Positions 36,103-44,453 of a DNA stretch of 64,000 bases are shown piece after piece. This DNA is from Streptomyces sp. ALI-76-A. GTDB taxonomy: Bacteria > Actinomycetota > Actinomycetes > Streptomycetales > Streptomycetaceae. The translations under genes were made by a program, and so were the position numbers. Each line of letters opens with the position of its first letter. Positions within the stretch are counted from its first letter, which is position 1. The stretch is taken from NCBI RefSeq assembly GCF_030287445.1, contig NZ_JASVWB010000002.1:3844001-3908000 (forward strand). Reading direction: 5' to 3'. The notes under the pieces were generated by a model. That model was not told the DNA's origin. It worked only from the letters and a program-made list of their open reading frames with translations, and searched no databases.

Positions 36103-37278
36103 TCAGCCGAACGGGAACCCGGTGTAGGCCTCGGCCAGGTCGGTCTCGGCGGCCCGGGAGGAGGCGATCCGCTCCAGCCGGGCCAGCTGGAGGCGGTCCT
36201 CGAAGGGAGTGGCGTCGGGGGCGCGGTGCAGGAGGCTCGTCATGTCGTAGCTGAACCGTTCGGCCTGCCACACACGGCGCAGACAGGTCGCCGAGTAGGC
36301 GTCGAGCAGTTCCGGCGAGCCCTTCTCCCGCTCGTACGCCAGGGCCCGCGCGAAGGTCACGACGTCCCCGACGGCCAGGTTGAGTCCCTTGGCCCCGGTG
36401 GGCGGCACGATGTGGGCGGCGTCCCCGGCCAGGAAGAGGCGGCCGTACCGCATGGGCTCGTGGACGTAGGAGCGCATCGGGGTGACCGACTTCTGGGTGA
36501 CCGGGCCCCGCTCCAGGCGCCAGCCGTCGGCGGTCTCGAAGCGGCGCTCCAGCTCCGCCCAGATCGCGTCGTCGCTCCAGGACCCGGCGTCCGTGCCCTC
36601 CGGGACCTGGAGATAGAGGCGGGAGACGGCCGGGGAGCGCATGGACAGCAGGGCGAAGCCGCGGTCGTGGCGGGCGTAGACCAGCTCGTCGTGCGAGGGC
36701 GGGACGTCGGCGAGGATGCCGAGCCAGCCGAAGGGGTACGTCCGTTCGAAGGTGCGGGACAGTGCGGCGGGGACCGCCTTGCGCGCCACACCCCAGAAGC
36801 CGTCGCAGCCGACGACGTAGTCGCACTCCAGGACGTCCTCGCGGCCCTCGTGCCGGAAGCGGACGCGTGGCCGGTCCGTGTCGGCGTCCTCGACGCCGAG
36901 CGCCTCCGCCTCGAACAGCAGGGGGCCGCCCTCGGCGAGCTGGAGGGCGATGAGGTCCTTGCAGACCTCGGTCTGGGCGTAGACCATCACCGAGCGGCCG
37001 CCGGTGAGGGCGGGGAAGTCGACGCGGTGACGCTGCTTTGCGAATCTCAGTTCGATTCCGTCGTGACGCAGGCCCTCCCGGTCCATGCGCTCCCCGGCGC
37101 CGGCCTCGCGCAGCACGTCGACCGTGCCCTGCTCCAGGATCCCGGCCCGCTGCCGGTGCTCGACATAGGCGCGGTCACGGCTCTCCAGGACGACCGAGTC
37201 GACGCCCGCGTCGTGGAGCAGCCGGGCCAGGAGCAGACCGGCCGGCCCGGCTCCGATGATGCCGACGGTGGTGCGCAT
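36103..37278 (-). CDS. pobA: 4-hydroxybenzoate 3-monooxygenase
   Basis: 391-residue flavoprotein hydroxylase making protocatechuate from 4-hydroxybenzoate with NAD(P)H and O2. FAD motifs: VGIIGAGPAGLLLARLL, the CDYVVGCDGFWG segment and the LFLAGDAAHIVPPTGAKGLN motif. Length matches Pseudomonas PobA. ATG 37278 follows AGAGAGG. No protocatechuate genes or PobR regulator are adjacent; the upstream region carries tandem repeats and two dyads that may bind one. Confidence 0.93.
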   Translation of the reverse strand: MRTTVGIIGAGPAGLLLARLLHDAGVDSVVLESRDRAYVEHRQRAGILEQGTVDVLREAGAGERMDREGLRHDGIELRFAKQRHRVDFPALTGGRSVMVYAQTEVCKDLIALQLAEGGPLLFEAEALGVEDADTDRPRVRFRHEGREDVLECDYVVGCDGFWGVARKAVPAALSRTFERTYPFGWLGILADVPPSHDELVYARHDRGFALLSMRSPAVSRLYLQVPEGTDAGSWSDDAIWAELERRFETADGWRLERGPVTQKSVTPMRSYVHEPMRYGRLFLAGDAAHIVPPTGAKGLNLAVGDVVTFARALAYEREKGSPELLDAYSATCLRRVWQAERFSYDMTSLLHRAPDATPFEDRLQLARLERIASSRAAETDLAEAYTGFPFG

Positions 37279-37342
37279 CGACCAGCCTCTCTGTTCGCCG
37301 CAGGTTCCGTGGGGCATCGCCTGTGGATCGCCCGTGCGGGGT

Positions 37343-37414
37343 GTTCGTGCGGAGTGATGCGTTCGTGCGGAGTGACGTATTCGTGAGGAGTGACGTGCTC
37401 GTGCGGGGATCGTT
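37343..37414. repeat. 18-bp tandem repeats in pobA upstream region
   Basis: Units at 37343-37360, 37361-37378 and 37379-37396 (core TTCGTGCGGAGTGAC) with a decayed fourth at 37397-37414. They lie 65-136 bases before the pobA ATG, in its leader or promoter. They could be repeated regulator sites; no ORF explains them. Confidence 0.8.
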
Positions 37415-37447
37415 GGTGCGGAAGCCGTTCGGGTGGTGACACGCGTG

Positions 37448-37484
37448 GCGAACAGTTTGTTCGCATGGTGAAATTCTCTTCACC
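37448..37484. promoter_or_regulatory. two adjacent dyads upstream of pobA
   Basis: Perfect inverted repeats GCGAACA-GTT-TGTTCGC (37448-37464) and GGTGAA-ATTCTC-TTCACC (37467-37484), two bases apart. Candidate operators for pobA control; the binding protein is unknown. Confidence 0.5.
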
Positions 37485-37638
37485 CGCTCCCGGGCATGAG
37501 TCTGCGACCGCGTGCGCCCGCTGTCAACGGTCGCGTGGTCTGCGGTGAACGGTCGCGCGGTCTGCGGTCACGCGGACGACGGGGATGCGGTGAACTGGAT
37601 GCGGTGAACTCTTCAATGGAGGGTGCACGAGTCGGAAG

Positions 37639-37722
37639 TGCCCGGAGCCGGACTTGAACCGGCACGCCCGCGAAGGGGCAGCGAGGTTTAAGCTCGCCGT
37701 GTCTGCATTCCACCATCCGGGC
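37639..37722 (-). tRNA. bldA: tRNA-Leu(UAA), bldA
   Basis: 84-nt class II tRNA on the minus strand. The acceptor stem GCCCGGA/TCCGGGC closes with A73 (37639); the CCA end is not encoded. The anticodon loop CTTAAAC gives UAA (bases 37688-37690), reading UUA; a long variable arm CTGCCCCTTCGCGGGCGT and the T loop GGTTCAAGTCC are normal. In Streptomyces this is the developmental tRNA bldA, the only reader of the rare TTA codon. It lies just upstream of pobA on the same strand. Confidence 0.97.
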
Positions 37723-38110
37723 AGGCCATGGGCTCCGCATCGAGGTTCCGAGCCTATCGGGATACCTCCCGCCGGCATCGGGCGGGCGAACCCATGTTGT
37801 CTTATTTTATTGGCGCCTGAGGGAGCATCAGCCCCCGGTACACGCCGTCCGCACTTGCCAACAGCCTGGCGCGCACCCCCCGGCCGCGCATGCGGAATGA
37901 CGGAATTTCACCGTCCGAACAAGGGGGCTCCACCTGTTCCTGACGCGCCCCCCTCGGGAGCCCCCGTCATCCCCAGGTATGACACGACGGCCCCCCGGTC
38001 CGCCCCGAGTCTGCCTTCGGAACCGGAACAGCGGCTGACTCCACGGGCCAGAACGGCGACCACCATGGAACACGACCCCACAACCGTCGTCCCGTCAGGA
38101 GCGCCTCTCC
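37723..38110. other. 388-base divergent region between bldA and the ABC exporter
   Basis: No ORF is supported. An AT-rich patch (CTTATTTTATTG, about 37801-37812) and, on the minus strand, TAGGCT near 37751-37756 could belong to the bldA promoter. The right part carries the ABC promoter, not resolved here. Confidence 0.4.
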
Positions 38111-38881
38111 GTGACCACCACTCCCATCGCCGGCCGCACCACCGCCGTGGCCGCGCGCGCCACGGATCTGTCGAAGATCTACGGACAGGGCGAGACCCAG
38201 GTGGTCGCCCTGGACCGGGTCTCCGTCGAGTTCCGCCAGGCCGAGTTCACCGCGATCATGGGCCCCTCCGGATCCGGCAAGTCCACGCTGATGCACTGCG
38301 TGGCCGGCCTGGACACGTTCTCGTCCGGTTCGGTGCGCATCGGTGACACGGAGCTCGGGTCGCTGAAGGACAAGCAGCTGACGAAGCTGCGCCGGGACAA
38401 GATCGGCTTCATCTTCCAGGCGTTCAACCTGCTGCCGACGCTGACCGCGCTGGAGAACATCACCCTCCCGATGGACATCGCGGGCCGCAAGGCCGACAAG
38501 GAGTGGCTGGACTCCGTGATCCGGATGGTGGGCCTGAGCGACCGGCTCAGCCACCGCCCGTCCCAGCTCTCCGGCGGCCAGCAGCAGCGCGTCGCCGTGG
38601 CCCGGGCGCTGGCCTCCCGGCCCGGGATCATCTTCGGCGACGAACCGACCGGGAACCTCGACTCGCGCGCGGGTGCCGAGGTCCTCGGCTTCCTGCGCAA
38701 CTCCGTGCGGGAGCTCGGGCAGACGGTGGTGATGGTGACCCACGACCCGGTGGCGGCGGCGTACGCGGACCGGGTGGTGTTCCTCGCGGACGGCCGGATC
38801 GTCGACGAGGTGTACGGCCCCACGGCGGAGTCGGTCCTCGACTTCATGAAGCAGTTCGACGCGAAGGGCCGCACCAGCTGA
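38111..38881 (+). CDS. ABC exporter ATPase, MacB/LolD type
   Basis: 256-residue nucleotide-binding subunit: Walker A GPSGSGKST, Q-loop FQAFN, signature LSGGQQQR, Walker B GIIFGDEPT, and H-loop VTHDP. The sequence IGFIFQAFNLLPTLTALENI is characteristic of the MacB/LolD/FtsE class. GTG start; the stop TGA shares its A with the ATG of the permease, so the pair is coupled. Function is probably export or extraction of a cell-envelope substrate. Confidence 0.94.
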   Translation: MTTTPIAGRTTAVAARATDLSKIYGQGETQVVALDRVSVEFRQAEFTAIMGPSGSGKSTLMHCVAGLDTFSSGSVRIGDTELGSLKDKQLTKLRRDKIGFIFQAFNLLPTLTALENITLPMDIAGRKADKEWLDSVIRMVGLSDRLSHRPSQLSGGQQQRVAVARALASRPGIIFGDEPTGNLDSRAGAEVLGFLRNSVRELGQTVVMVTHDPVAAAYADRVVFLADGRIVDEVYGPTAESVLDFMKQFDAKGRTS

Positions 38882-41409
38882 TGTTCCGCACAGCCCTGCG
38901 CAACGTACTCGCGCACAAGGCCAGACTGCTCATGACCGTGCTCGCCGTGATGCTCGGCGTGGCCTTCGTGTCGGGCACCCTGGTCTTCACCAACACCATC
39001 TCCGAGGCGTACCAGAAGAGTTCGGCCAAGGGCTTCGGCCAGGTCGACGTGGCCGTGGAGGCCGAACTCCAGGAGGACAGGGGCGACACGGTCGGCAAGC
39101 GGGCCGAGCTGACCCAGGCTTTGCTCGACGAGAGCGCGAAGGTGCCGGGGGCCGCGTCCGCCATCGGCGTCGTCAACGGCTTCACCGCCATCGCCGACAA
39201 GGACGGCAAGCTGATCGGCGGCGGCTTCCAGTCGCAGGGCGGCAACTACTGGGGCGCGAAGGACCCCCGGTATCCGCTCGTCAGCGGGCGCACGCCGCGC
39301 GGCGAGGGCGAGGTCCTCATCGACTCCGAGACCGCGCAGCGCGCCGGATACGAGGTCGGCGACACCGTACGGATCTCGGTGGACGGCCCGGTGCTCGACC
39401 CGAAGATCACCGGCGTCTTCACCACCGACGACGGCAATGTCGCCGCCGGCGGCAGCCTCGCCCTCTTCGACACGGCGACGGCCCAGCGGCTGTTCGGCAA
39501 GGCGGGCACGTACGACCAGATCGACGTCAAGGCGAAGGCGGGCGTCAGCCAGACGGCGCTGGAGGCGGAGCTGGACAAGGCGCTGCCGAAGGACACCGTC
39601 GAGACCACCACCGGACAGGAACTGGCCGACAGCCAGGCGGAGGCGATCTCCGCCTCGATGTCCGGCCTGAAGCAGGGGCTGCTGGTCTTCGCGGGCATCG
39701 CGCTGTTCGTCGGCACGTTCATCATCGCCAACACCTTCACCATGCTGGTCGCCCAGCGCACCAAGGAACTGGCCCTGCTGCGGGCCGTCGGAGCCTCCCG
39801 CCGGCAGGTCACCCGCTCCGTCCTCATCGAGGCGTTCGTGGTCGGCGTGGTCGCCGCGGTGACCGGTCTCGCCGTCGGTGTCGGCATCGGGGCGGGGCTG
39901 CGGTCGCTGATGGGCTCGCTCGGCGCGACCGTCCCGGACGGGCCGCTGGTCATCACGCCCGGCACGGTCCTCGCGGCCCTCGCCGTCGGCGTCCTCGTCA
40001 CCATGCTGGCGGCCTGGCTGCCGGGCCGCCGGGCCGCGAAGATCCCGCCGGTGGCGGCGATGAGCAGCCTGCACGCGGCGGCGACCACCAAGTCGCTGGT
40101 GCTGCGCAACACCCTGGGCGCGCTGTTCTCGGCGGTCGGCATCGCGGTCGTCCTCGCCGCGACGACGATGTCCGGCTCGGACGGCCAGGCCCCCATGGGC
40201 ATCGGCGCGGTCCTGCTGATCATCGGCGTCTTCATCCTGACCCCCCTGCTGTCCCGCCCGCTGATCGCGGCCGCGGCCCCGGTCCTGCGCGTGTTCGGCG
40301 TCTCCGGCAAGCTGGCCCGCCAGAACTCGGTGCGCAACCCGCGCCGTACGGCCGCCACGGCCTCCGCCCTGATGATCGGCCTCACGCTGATCACCGGTAT
40401 GACGGTGATGGCGGGCAGCGTGCAGAAGGCGATCGACAAGATGGCCTCGTCCGCGATCCGCGCGGACTACGTGGTGTCCATGGCCAACGGCAACGAGCTG
40501 TCCCCGGACGTCGAGAGGAAGCTGGGGCAGGTCGACGGCGTCACCGCCACCAGCCCGCTGCGCAACGCGCCCTCCCGCATCGACGGCGAGACCGAGTACC
40601 TCACCGGCGTCACCGGCGGCACGATCACCGAACTGACCGACCTGAAGGTCGACAGCGGCGCCTTCACCGTGGCGGGTCCGCGGGTCGTCGTGGACGACAC
40701 GACGGCCGCCTCGCACGGCTGGCAGGCCGGTTCGCGTTTCACGGTCTCCTACGAGGACGGCGAGAAGCAGCAGCTGACCGTCGCCGGGGTCTACGAGGGC
40801 AACGAGATGATCCACGGCATCATCCTGGACAACGCCGTGCTCTCCCCGCACCAGACGGACCCGGCCGACATGCAGGTGATGGTCAAGACGGCCGACGGCG
40901 CGTCGAGCGCGACGAAGGACGAGCTGGAGAAGGCCCTCGGCTCCAACCCGGCCATCCGGGTCCAGGACAAGAAGGACCTCTCCGACGAGATCGCGCAGAT
41001 GTTCACGCTGATGCTGAACATGCTCTACGGCCTGCTGGCCATGGCCGTGCTCGTCGCGGTCCTCGGTGTCATCAACACCCTGGCGATGTCGGTCTTCGAA
41101 CGCTCCCAGGAGATCGGCATGCTCCGCGCGATCGGCCTGGACCGCAAGGGCATCAAGCGGATGGTCCGCCTGGAGTCCCTGGTCATCTCCCTGTTCGGCG
41201 GGGTGCTGGGCATCGGACTGGGCGTGTTCTTCGGTTGGGCGGCCGGTGAGCTCCTCGGCACCAGCCTGCCGACGTACGAACTCGTCCTGCCCTGGGCGCG
41301 GATGGCCGTCTTCCTCCTCCTCGCGGCGGCGGTCGGCGTCCTGGCGGCGCTGTGGCCGGCGCGGCGGGCGGCCCGGCTGAACATGCTGTCGGCGATCAAG
41401 GCGGAGTAG
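38881..41409 (+). CDS. FtsX-like ABC permease
   Basis: 842-residue permease. One N-terminal helix (about 15-38), a large extracytoplasmic domain (40-250), then two FtsX blocks: helices about 262-295, 318-340 and 360-385, and, after a second extracellular domain, C-terminal helices about 707-840. The motif RTKELALLRAVGASRRQV and its repeat RSQEIGMLRAIGLDRKGI show the internal duplication. Works with the preceding ATPase. Substrate unknown. A strong hairpin follows. Confidence 0.92.
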   Translation: MFRTALRNVLAHKARLLMTVLAVMLGVAFVSGTLVFTNTISEAYQKSSAKGFGQVDVAVEAELQEDRGDTVGKRAELTQALLDESAKVPGAASAIGVVNGFTAIADKDGKLIGGGFQSQGGNYWGAKDPRYPLVSGRTPRGEGEVLIDSETAQRAGYEVGDTVRISVDGPVLDPKITGVFTTDDGNVAAGGSLALFDTATAQRLFGKAGTYDQIDVKAKAGVSQTALEAELDKALPKDTVETTTGQELADSQAEAISASMSGLKQGLLVFAGIALFVGTFIIANTFTMLVAQRTKELALLRAVGASRRQVTRSVLIEAFVVGVVAAVTGLAVGVGIGAGLRSLMGSLGATVPDGPLVITPGTVLAALAVGVLVTMLAAWLPGRRAAKIPPVAAMSSLHAAATTKSLVLRNTLGALFSAVGIAVVLAATTMSGSDGQAPMGIGAVLLIIGVFILTPLLSRPLIAAAAPVLRVFGVSGKLARQNSVRNPRRTAATASALMIGLTLITGMTVMAGSVQKAIDKMASSAIRADYVVSMANGNELSPDVERKLGQVDGVTATSPLRNAPSRIDGETEYLTGVTGGTITELTDLKVDSGAFTVAGPRVVVDDTTAASHGWQAGSRFTVSYEDGEKQQLTVAGVYEGNEMIHGIILDNAVLSPHQTDPADMQVMVKTADGASSATKDELEKALGSNPAIRVQDKKDLSDEIAQMFTLMLNMLYGLLAMAVLVAVLGVINTLAMSVFERSQEIGMLRAIGLDRKGIKRMVRLESLVISLFGGVLGIGLGVFFGWAAGELLGTSLPTYELVLPWARMAVFLLLAAAVGVLAALWPARRAARLNMLSAIKAE

Positions 41410-41430
41410 CGCCGGGCGTACGCCGGCCCC

Positions 41431-41463
41431 GGGGCCCCGTTCCTTCGACCGGAACGGGGCCCC
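41431..41463. terminator. bidirectional terminator
   Basis: Perfect 13-bp stem GGGGCCCCGTTCC / GGAACGGGGCCCC with loop TTCGACC, between the convergent stops at 41409 and 41478. Confidence 0.85.
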
Positions 41464-41477
41464 GCTGCCGCTCCTGC

Positions 41478-42779
41478 TCAGTTCCAGGTACGGGACCGCA
41501 GCGGCATCCCCGCGTCGCCGGACTCGGGCGTCCTGACGGCGAGGACCTGGTTGACGCCGATGCGGTGGTGCTCGAAGGCGAGCGCGGAGGCGGCCATGTA
41601 GAGCCGCCAGACGCGGGCCCGCCCGGGGCTGGTGAGCTGGACGGCTCGCTCCCAGTCGGCCTCCAGGTTGGTGACCCAGCGGCGCAGGGTGAGGGCGTAA
41701 TGCTCGCGGATCGACTCGACGTCCCGCACCTCGAACCCGGCGCGTTCGAGCTGGGTGACCGTGGTGCCGACGGGCGCGAGTTCGCCGTCCGGGAAGACAT
41801 AGGCGTCGATGAACGCGTCGACGTGGTACGCGCCCTCATCGCGATGGGGCCGGCGGGCGATCTGGTGGTTGAGCAACCGCCCGCCCGGCCGGAGGAGCCG
41901 GAAGAGGTGCTCGGCGTACTCCAGGTAGCGCTCGGCACCGACGTGCTCGGCCATGCCGATGGACGAGACGGCGTCGTACGGCCCGTCGGCGACGTCCCGG
42001 TAGTCCTGTACGCGGATCTCGACCCGGTCGGTCAGTCCCGCGTCGGCGACGCGCTTACGGGCGTACGCCGCCTGCTCCTGGGAGAGGGTGATGCCGACGA
42101 CGCTCACGCCGTGCTCACGGGCGGCGTGGACGGCCATGGAACCCCAGCCGCAGCCGACGTCCAGCAGCCGCATGCCGGGCCTCAGGGCGAGCTTGCGGCA
42201 GACGAGTTCGAGCTTGTCCCGCTGGGCGGTCTCCAGCGTGCCGCCGCCGGCCTCGGGGGCGGGCCAGTAGGCGCAGGAGTACACCATGGACGGCCCGAGG
42301 ACGATCTCGTAGAAGTCGTTGCCGACGTCGTAGTGGTGGCTGATCGCGCGCCGGTCACTGTGCTTGGTGTGCAGGTGGCGGCGGGGTCTGCGGGTCTCCT
42401 CGGGGGGCGGGGGCGGGGGCAGCGGGGGCCCGGCGAGGACGAGGAGCCCGCGTACGGCGGCCCGCACCTCGGGCTCGCGCAGGGCCTGGGCGAGCCCGCG
42501 GGCGTCCTCCCCGCGCTGCCACACGAACCCCGACACCAGGTCGAGGGCGGCGTAGAGATCCCCCTCGACCTCAAGGTCACCGGCGACCCAGGCACGGGCG
42601 AGACCCAGTTCGCCCGGCTTCCACAGCAGACGGCGTACGGCGCGGCGATTGCGGACGACGAGGGTCGGCGCGCCCGGCGGCCCCGCCTGCGAGCCGTCCC
42701 AGGCGCGCACGCGCACCGGCAGAGGGGCTCCCAGCAACTGTTCGACGAGGCTCTTCAGCCGCAGGGCGGCGTCTGGCAT
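41478..42779 (-). CDS. cyclopropane-fatty-acyl-phospholipid synthase family methyltransferase
   Basis: 433 residues. An N-terminal lipid-binding-like region, a Pro-rich linker (PPLPPPPPPEE), and a C-terminal SAM methyltransferase domain with ISHHYDVGNDFYEIVLG, motif I LLDVGCGWGSM, GITLSQEQ, SIGMAEHVG and a cysteine-bearing SCAYW. These are CFA-synthase hallmarks; the enzyme would transfer a methylene or methyl from SAM to membrane lipid double bonds. ATG 42779 follows GGAGG. An open frame upstream (to 42896) is rejected. Confidence 0.9.
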   Translation of the reverse strand: MPDAALRLKSLVEQLLGAPLPVRVRAWDGSQAGPPGAPTLVVRNRRAVRRLLWKPGELGLARAWVAGDLEVEGDLYAALDLVSGFVWQRGEDARGLAQALREPEVRAAVRGLLVLAGPPLPPPPPPEETRRPRRHLHTKHSDRRAISHHYDVGNDFYEIVLGPSMVYSCAYWPAPEAGGGTLETAQRDKLELVCRKLALRPGMRLLDVGCGWGSMAVHAAREHGVSVVGITLSQEQAAYARKRVADAGLTDRVEIRVQDYRDVADGPYDAVSSIGMAEHVGAERYLEYAEHLFRLLRPGGRLLNHQIARRPHRDEGAYHVDAFIDAYVFPDGELAPVGTTVTQLERAGFEVRDVESIREHYALTLRRWVTNLEADWERAVQLTSPGRARVWRLYMAASALAFEHHRIGVNQVLAVRTPESGDAGMPLRSRTWN

Positions 42780-42947
42780 GGCGTGCACCTCCGTGACGAG
42801 GGATCCCGGAATGTCCCACCCCCACGTAAACATCTGCGGGGCCGCGCCGCAGTCCCCCATACGCGTTACGGCTGAGCAAAAAGATGCAGACGCCACGGGA
42901 ATCGGGGAGGCGCTCGGGGCGCGCTGAGTGCGTCGACGGCCAGTGCG

Positions 42948-43120
42948 TCAGCCCGACTGATCCGATTCTGTCGCTTCACGCAGCGCCGACCGCGACGGCG
43001 CCGCCTGCCGGCTCATCCGGCGGGCTCCGAAGGCGCGAGAACGACGCATGTCCTCCCTCTTGCCTTCCTGGATGTGTCAGTCGATGACTGGCGGAACGGT
43101 GCGGCGGCGGGAGAAGAAGG
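42948..43120 (-). pseudogene. relic of WXG-gene end plus mycosin-gene start
   Basis: Bases 43046-43106 match 45794-45853 at about nine positions in ten, including the end of the upstream reading frame (RRTVPPVID then stop, compare RRTVPPVVD), the ribosome site AAGAGGGAGGAC and an ATG at 43049. The frame from that ATG ends after 33 residues (to 42948), and the upstream frame is closed by a stop soon before the match. It reads as the remains of a duplicated module. Confidence 0.65.
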
Positions 43121-43343
43121 ACCTGTCCCGGAAACTGCCGAAGGGCTACGAGCGGATCGCCTCGTCCGCTACGACCGCTCCCCTGGGCGGCCCGCGAACA
43201 TTTCGCCGCCGCCTCCCAACAGGCTTGGCGTTTCGGCCTGCACCGAAGCGTTGGCCGACCGTCGGCCCACCGCCTGTCCGTCGCGTTCCCCACTTTTTGG
43301 GATCCACAGAACCGGGGTGACGCCGGATCGGAGGTGACGGCGG

Positions 43344-43433
43344 TTGTCCGGCCAAAGGGGGTTCACGGTAAGCGCTGCCGCGTTCGGCTCGTTCCTCGAC
43401 GAGCTGAGGGAGGACTCCGGTATCCCCCAATGA
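43344..43433 (+). CDS. possible 29-residue ORF
   Basis: TTG start preceded by a perfect GGAGGTGA (43330-43337), spacing 6. The peptide contains FGSFLDELREDSGIPQ, which resembles the first helix of Xre-type repressors but stops there. Either a truncated regulator or a small peptide; coding is unproven. Confidence 0.3.
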   Translation: MSGQRGFTVSAAAFGSFLDELREDSGIPQ

Positions 43434-43514
43434 GTCAAGCTCTTTGACGCTCGCACTGGTCAACTCCGCACTCATGGTGAGGAACTTCGACGCCACAACC
43501 CGTTCACAACCCCA

Positions 43515-43540
43515 GCGTGAGTGACTACAGCCACTCACGC
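43515..43540. terminator. hairpin in accessory spacer
   Basis: Perfect 9-bp stem GCGTGAGTG / CACTCACGC with 8-base loop, about 107 bases beyond the stop of the minus-strand gene at 43647. Confidence 0.5.
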
Positions 43541-43646
43541 ATACCTCGCAGCACACGCCGCATGATGACGTCCCGTCCCGCTCAGGGAGCCGAAGGAGCG
43601 GGAGCCTTGGACAGCCGACTGCCCAGCCCCATGCCTCACCGGTCAC

Positions 43647-44195
43647 CTACAGCTTGAACATTCCGCGCCACGTCCATCCCGCGCCGAGGACCGCTGCCTG
43701 CAAGGGATTCCGCATGTCCCGCGAGTCGAAGCGGAACGTCTCGACCTTGTGCCGACGACCGTCGGCTCCCCGCTCGTAATACCCTCTCCAGGAAACCTTG
43801 ATGATCTGTGGCCCACGGCCGCGCTCGCGTGCAACGATCCGCCCGGGCGGTTTCCCGGCCCGCGTCACCTCCCGCTGTTCGTCGCAGACCCGCACCTCAT
43901 GTTTCGACGGGTCCAGGCGCATCCGGGTTTTGAGGGTCCGCTCGACTTGCCTACGGGAACGGCCAGAGCCCCAAACTGGTTCCAGGACATGCCACTCCGC
44001 CACCAAGTCGGCCTTCTCGGCGGGGAGAGCGTTGCGCACGCGGTACGGCTTGTCCGGGCCGTTGATCGCGAACAACGCGGCCCGGACCTCCGTGGCGGAC
44101 AATGGTGCGACGCCAGTCTCGGGGTATCGGGTGCCGGTCAGTTTGTCCCAAAGGTAGCCCATCACCAGTGTCCCGATTTCGGTATTTCGCGCCAC
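43647..44195 (-). CDS. hypothetical protein of accessory region
   Basis: 182 residues, basic, no membrane helix or signal peptide. Features: IGTLVMGYLWDKLTG, a mid-region SGRSRRQVERTLKTRMRLDPSKHEVRVCDEQREV, and RGPQIIKVSWRGYYERG with an aromatic C-terminus GWTWRGMFKL. GTG start with weak ribosome site. Lower GC than neighbours in places. I do not recognise it; a nucleic-acid-binding role is only suggested by charge. Confidence 0.6.
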   Translation of the reverse strand: MARNTEIGTLVMGYLWDKLTGTRYPETGVAPLSATEVRAALFAINGPDKPYRVRNALPAEKADLVAEWHVLEPVWGSGRSRRQVERTLKTRMRLDPSKHEVRVCDEQREVTRAGKPPGRIVARERGRGPQIIKVSWRGYYERGADGRRHKVETFRFDSRDMRNPLQAAVLGAGWTWRGMFKL

Positions 44196-44281
44196 TGCTC
44201 GAATGATCGGCAGGGCCGATGAACAGGCGCCTTTTGCTGGACGCGCCTCACGTGGTGCCGGAAAATCGAATCCAGCTCTTA

Positions 44282-44371
44282 CTAGAAGCGGTCGACCTCT
44301 TCACCGTCCGGGACCTTGTAGCAACCGGATACGACGTCCAGGCTCAGATTCGGTGGATCATCCTCTGCCAT
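44282..44371 (-). CDS. possible 29-residue peptide
   Basis: ATG 44371 to TAG 44282 encodes an acidic peptide with NLSLDVVSGCYKVPDG and one Cys. No clear Shine-Dalgarno; an in-frame GTG a few codons upstream is an alternative. It sits 86 bases before the unknown gene at 44195 on the same strand. It could be a peptide precursor, but coding is unproven. Confidence 0.3.
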   Translation of the reverse strand: MAEDDPPNLSLDVVSGCYKVPDGEEVDRF

Positions 44372-44453
44372 TGCGGTGATCAACACGCACGGTAACGCCC
44401 CTTCATCGCGCACCCCATCCGTATCGGCCACTACGGCGTCTGAGTATCCGCAC

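Larger units (their letters stand above)
42780..43646. other. 867-base accessory spacer with relics
   Basis: Left edge of the accessory segment. It contains a decayed copy of the mycosin start region (42948-43106), a possible 29-codon ORF (43344-43433) and a hairpin (43515-43540). Longer frames on the minus strand have no ribosome sites and no recognisable protein. Confidence 0.6.

Noticed and set aside
37343..37414. CRISPR array
   Set aside because: Units are head-to-tail without spacers and there are no cas genes; no CRISPR array was seen in the window.
37175..37483. ORF with TNTSL-type peptide repeats upstream of pobA
   Set aside because: The repeats are the translated 18-bp DNA repeats; the frame overlaps the pobA start antisense-free but lacks a ribosome site.
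38179..40851. 890-residue minus-strand open frame
   Set aside because: Antisense to the ABC ATPase/FtsX pair, which have complete family motifs.
43146..43646. 166-codon minus-strand ORF in the accessory spacer
   Set aside because: No start context, low-quality composition, and it crosses hairpin and relic sequence.
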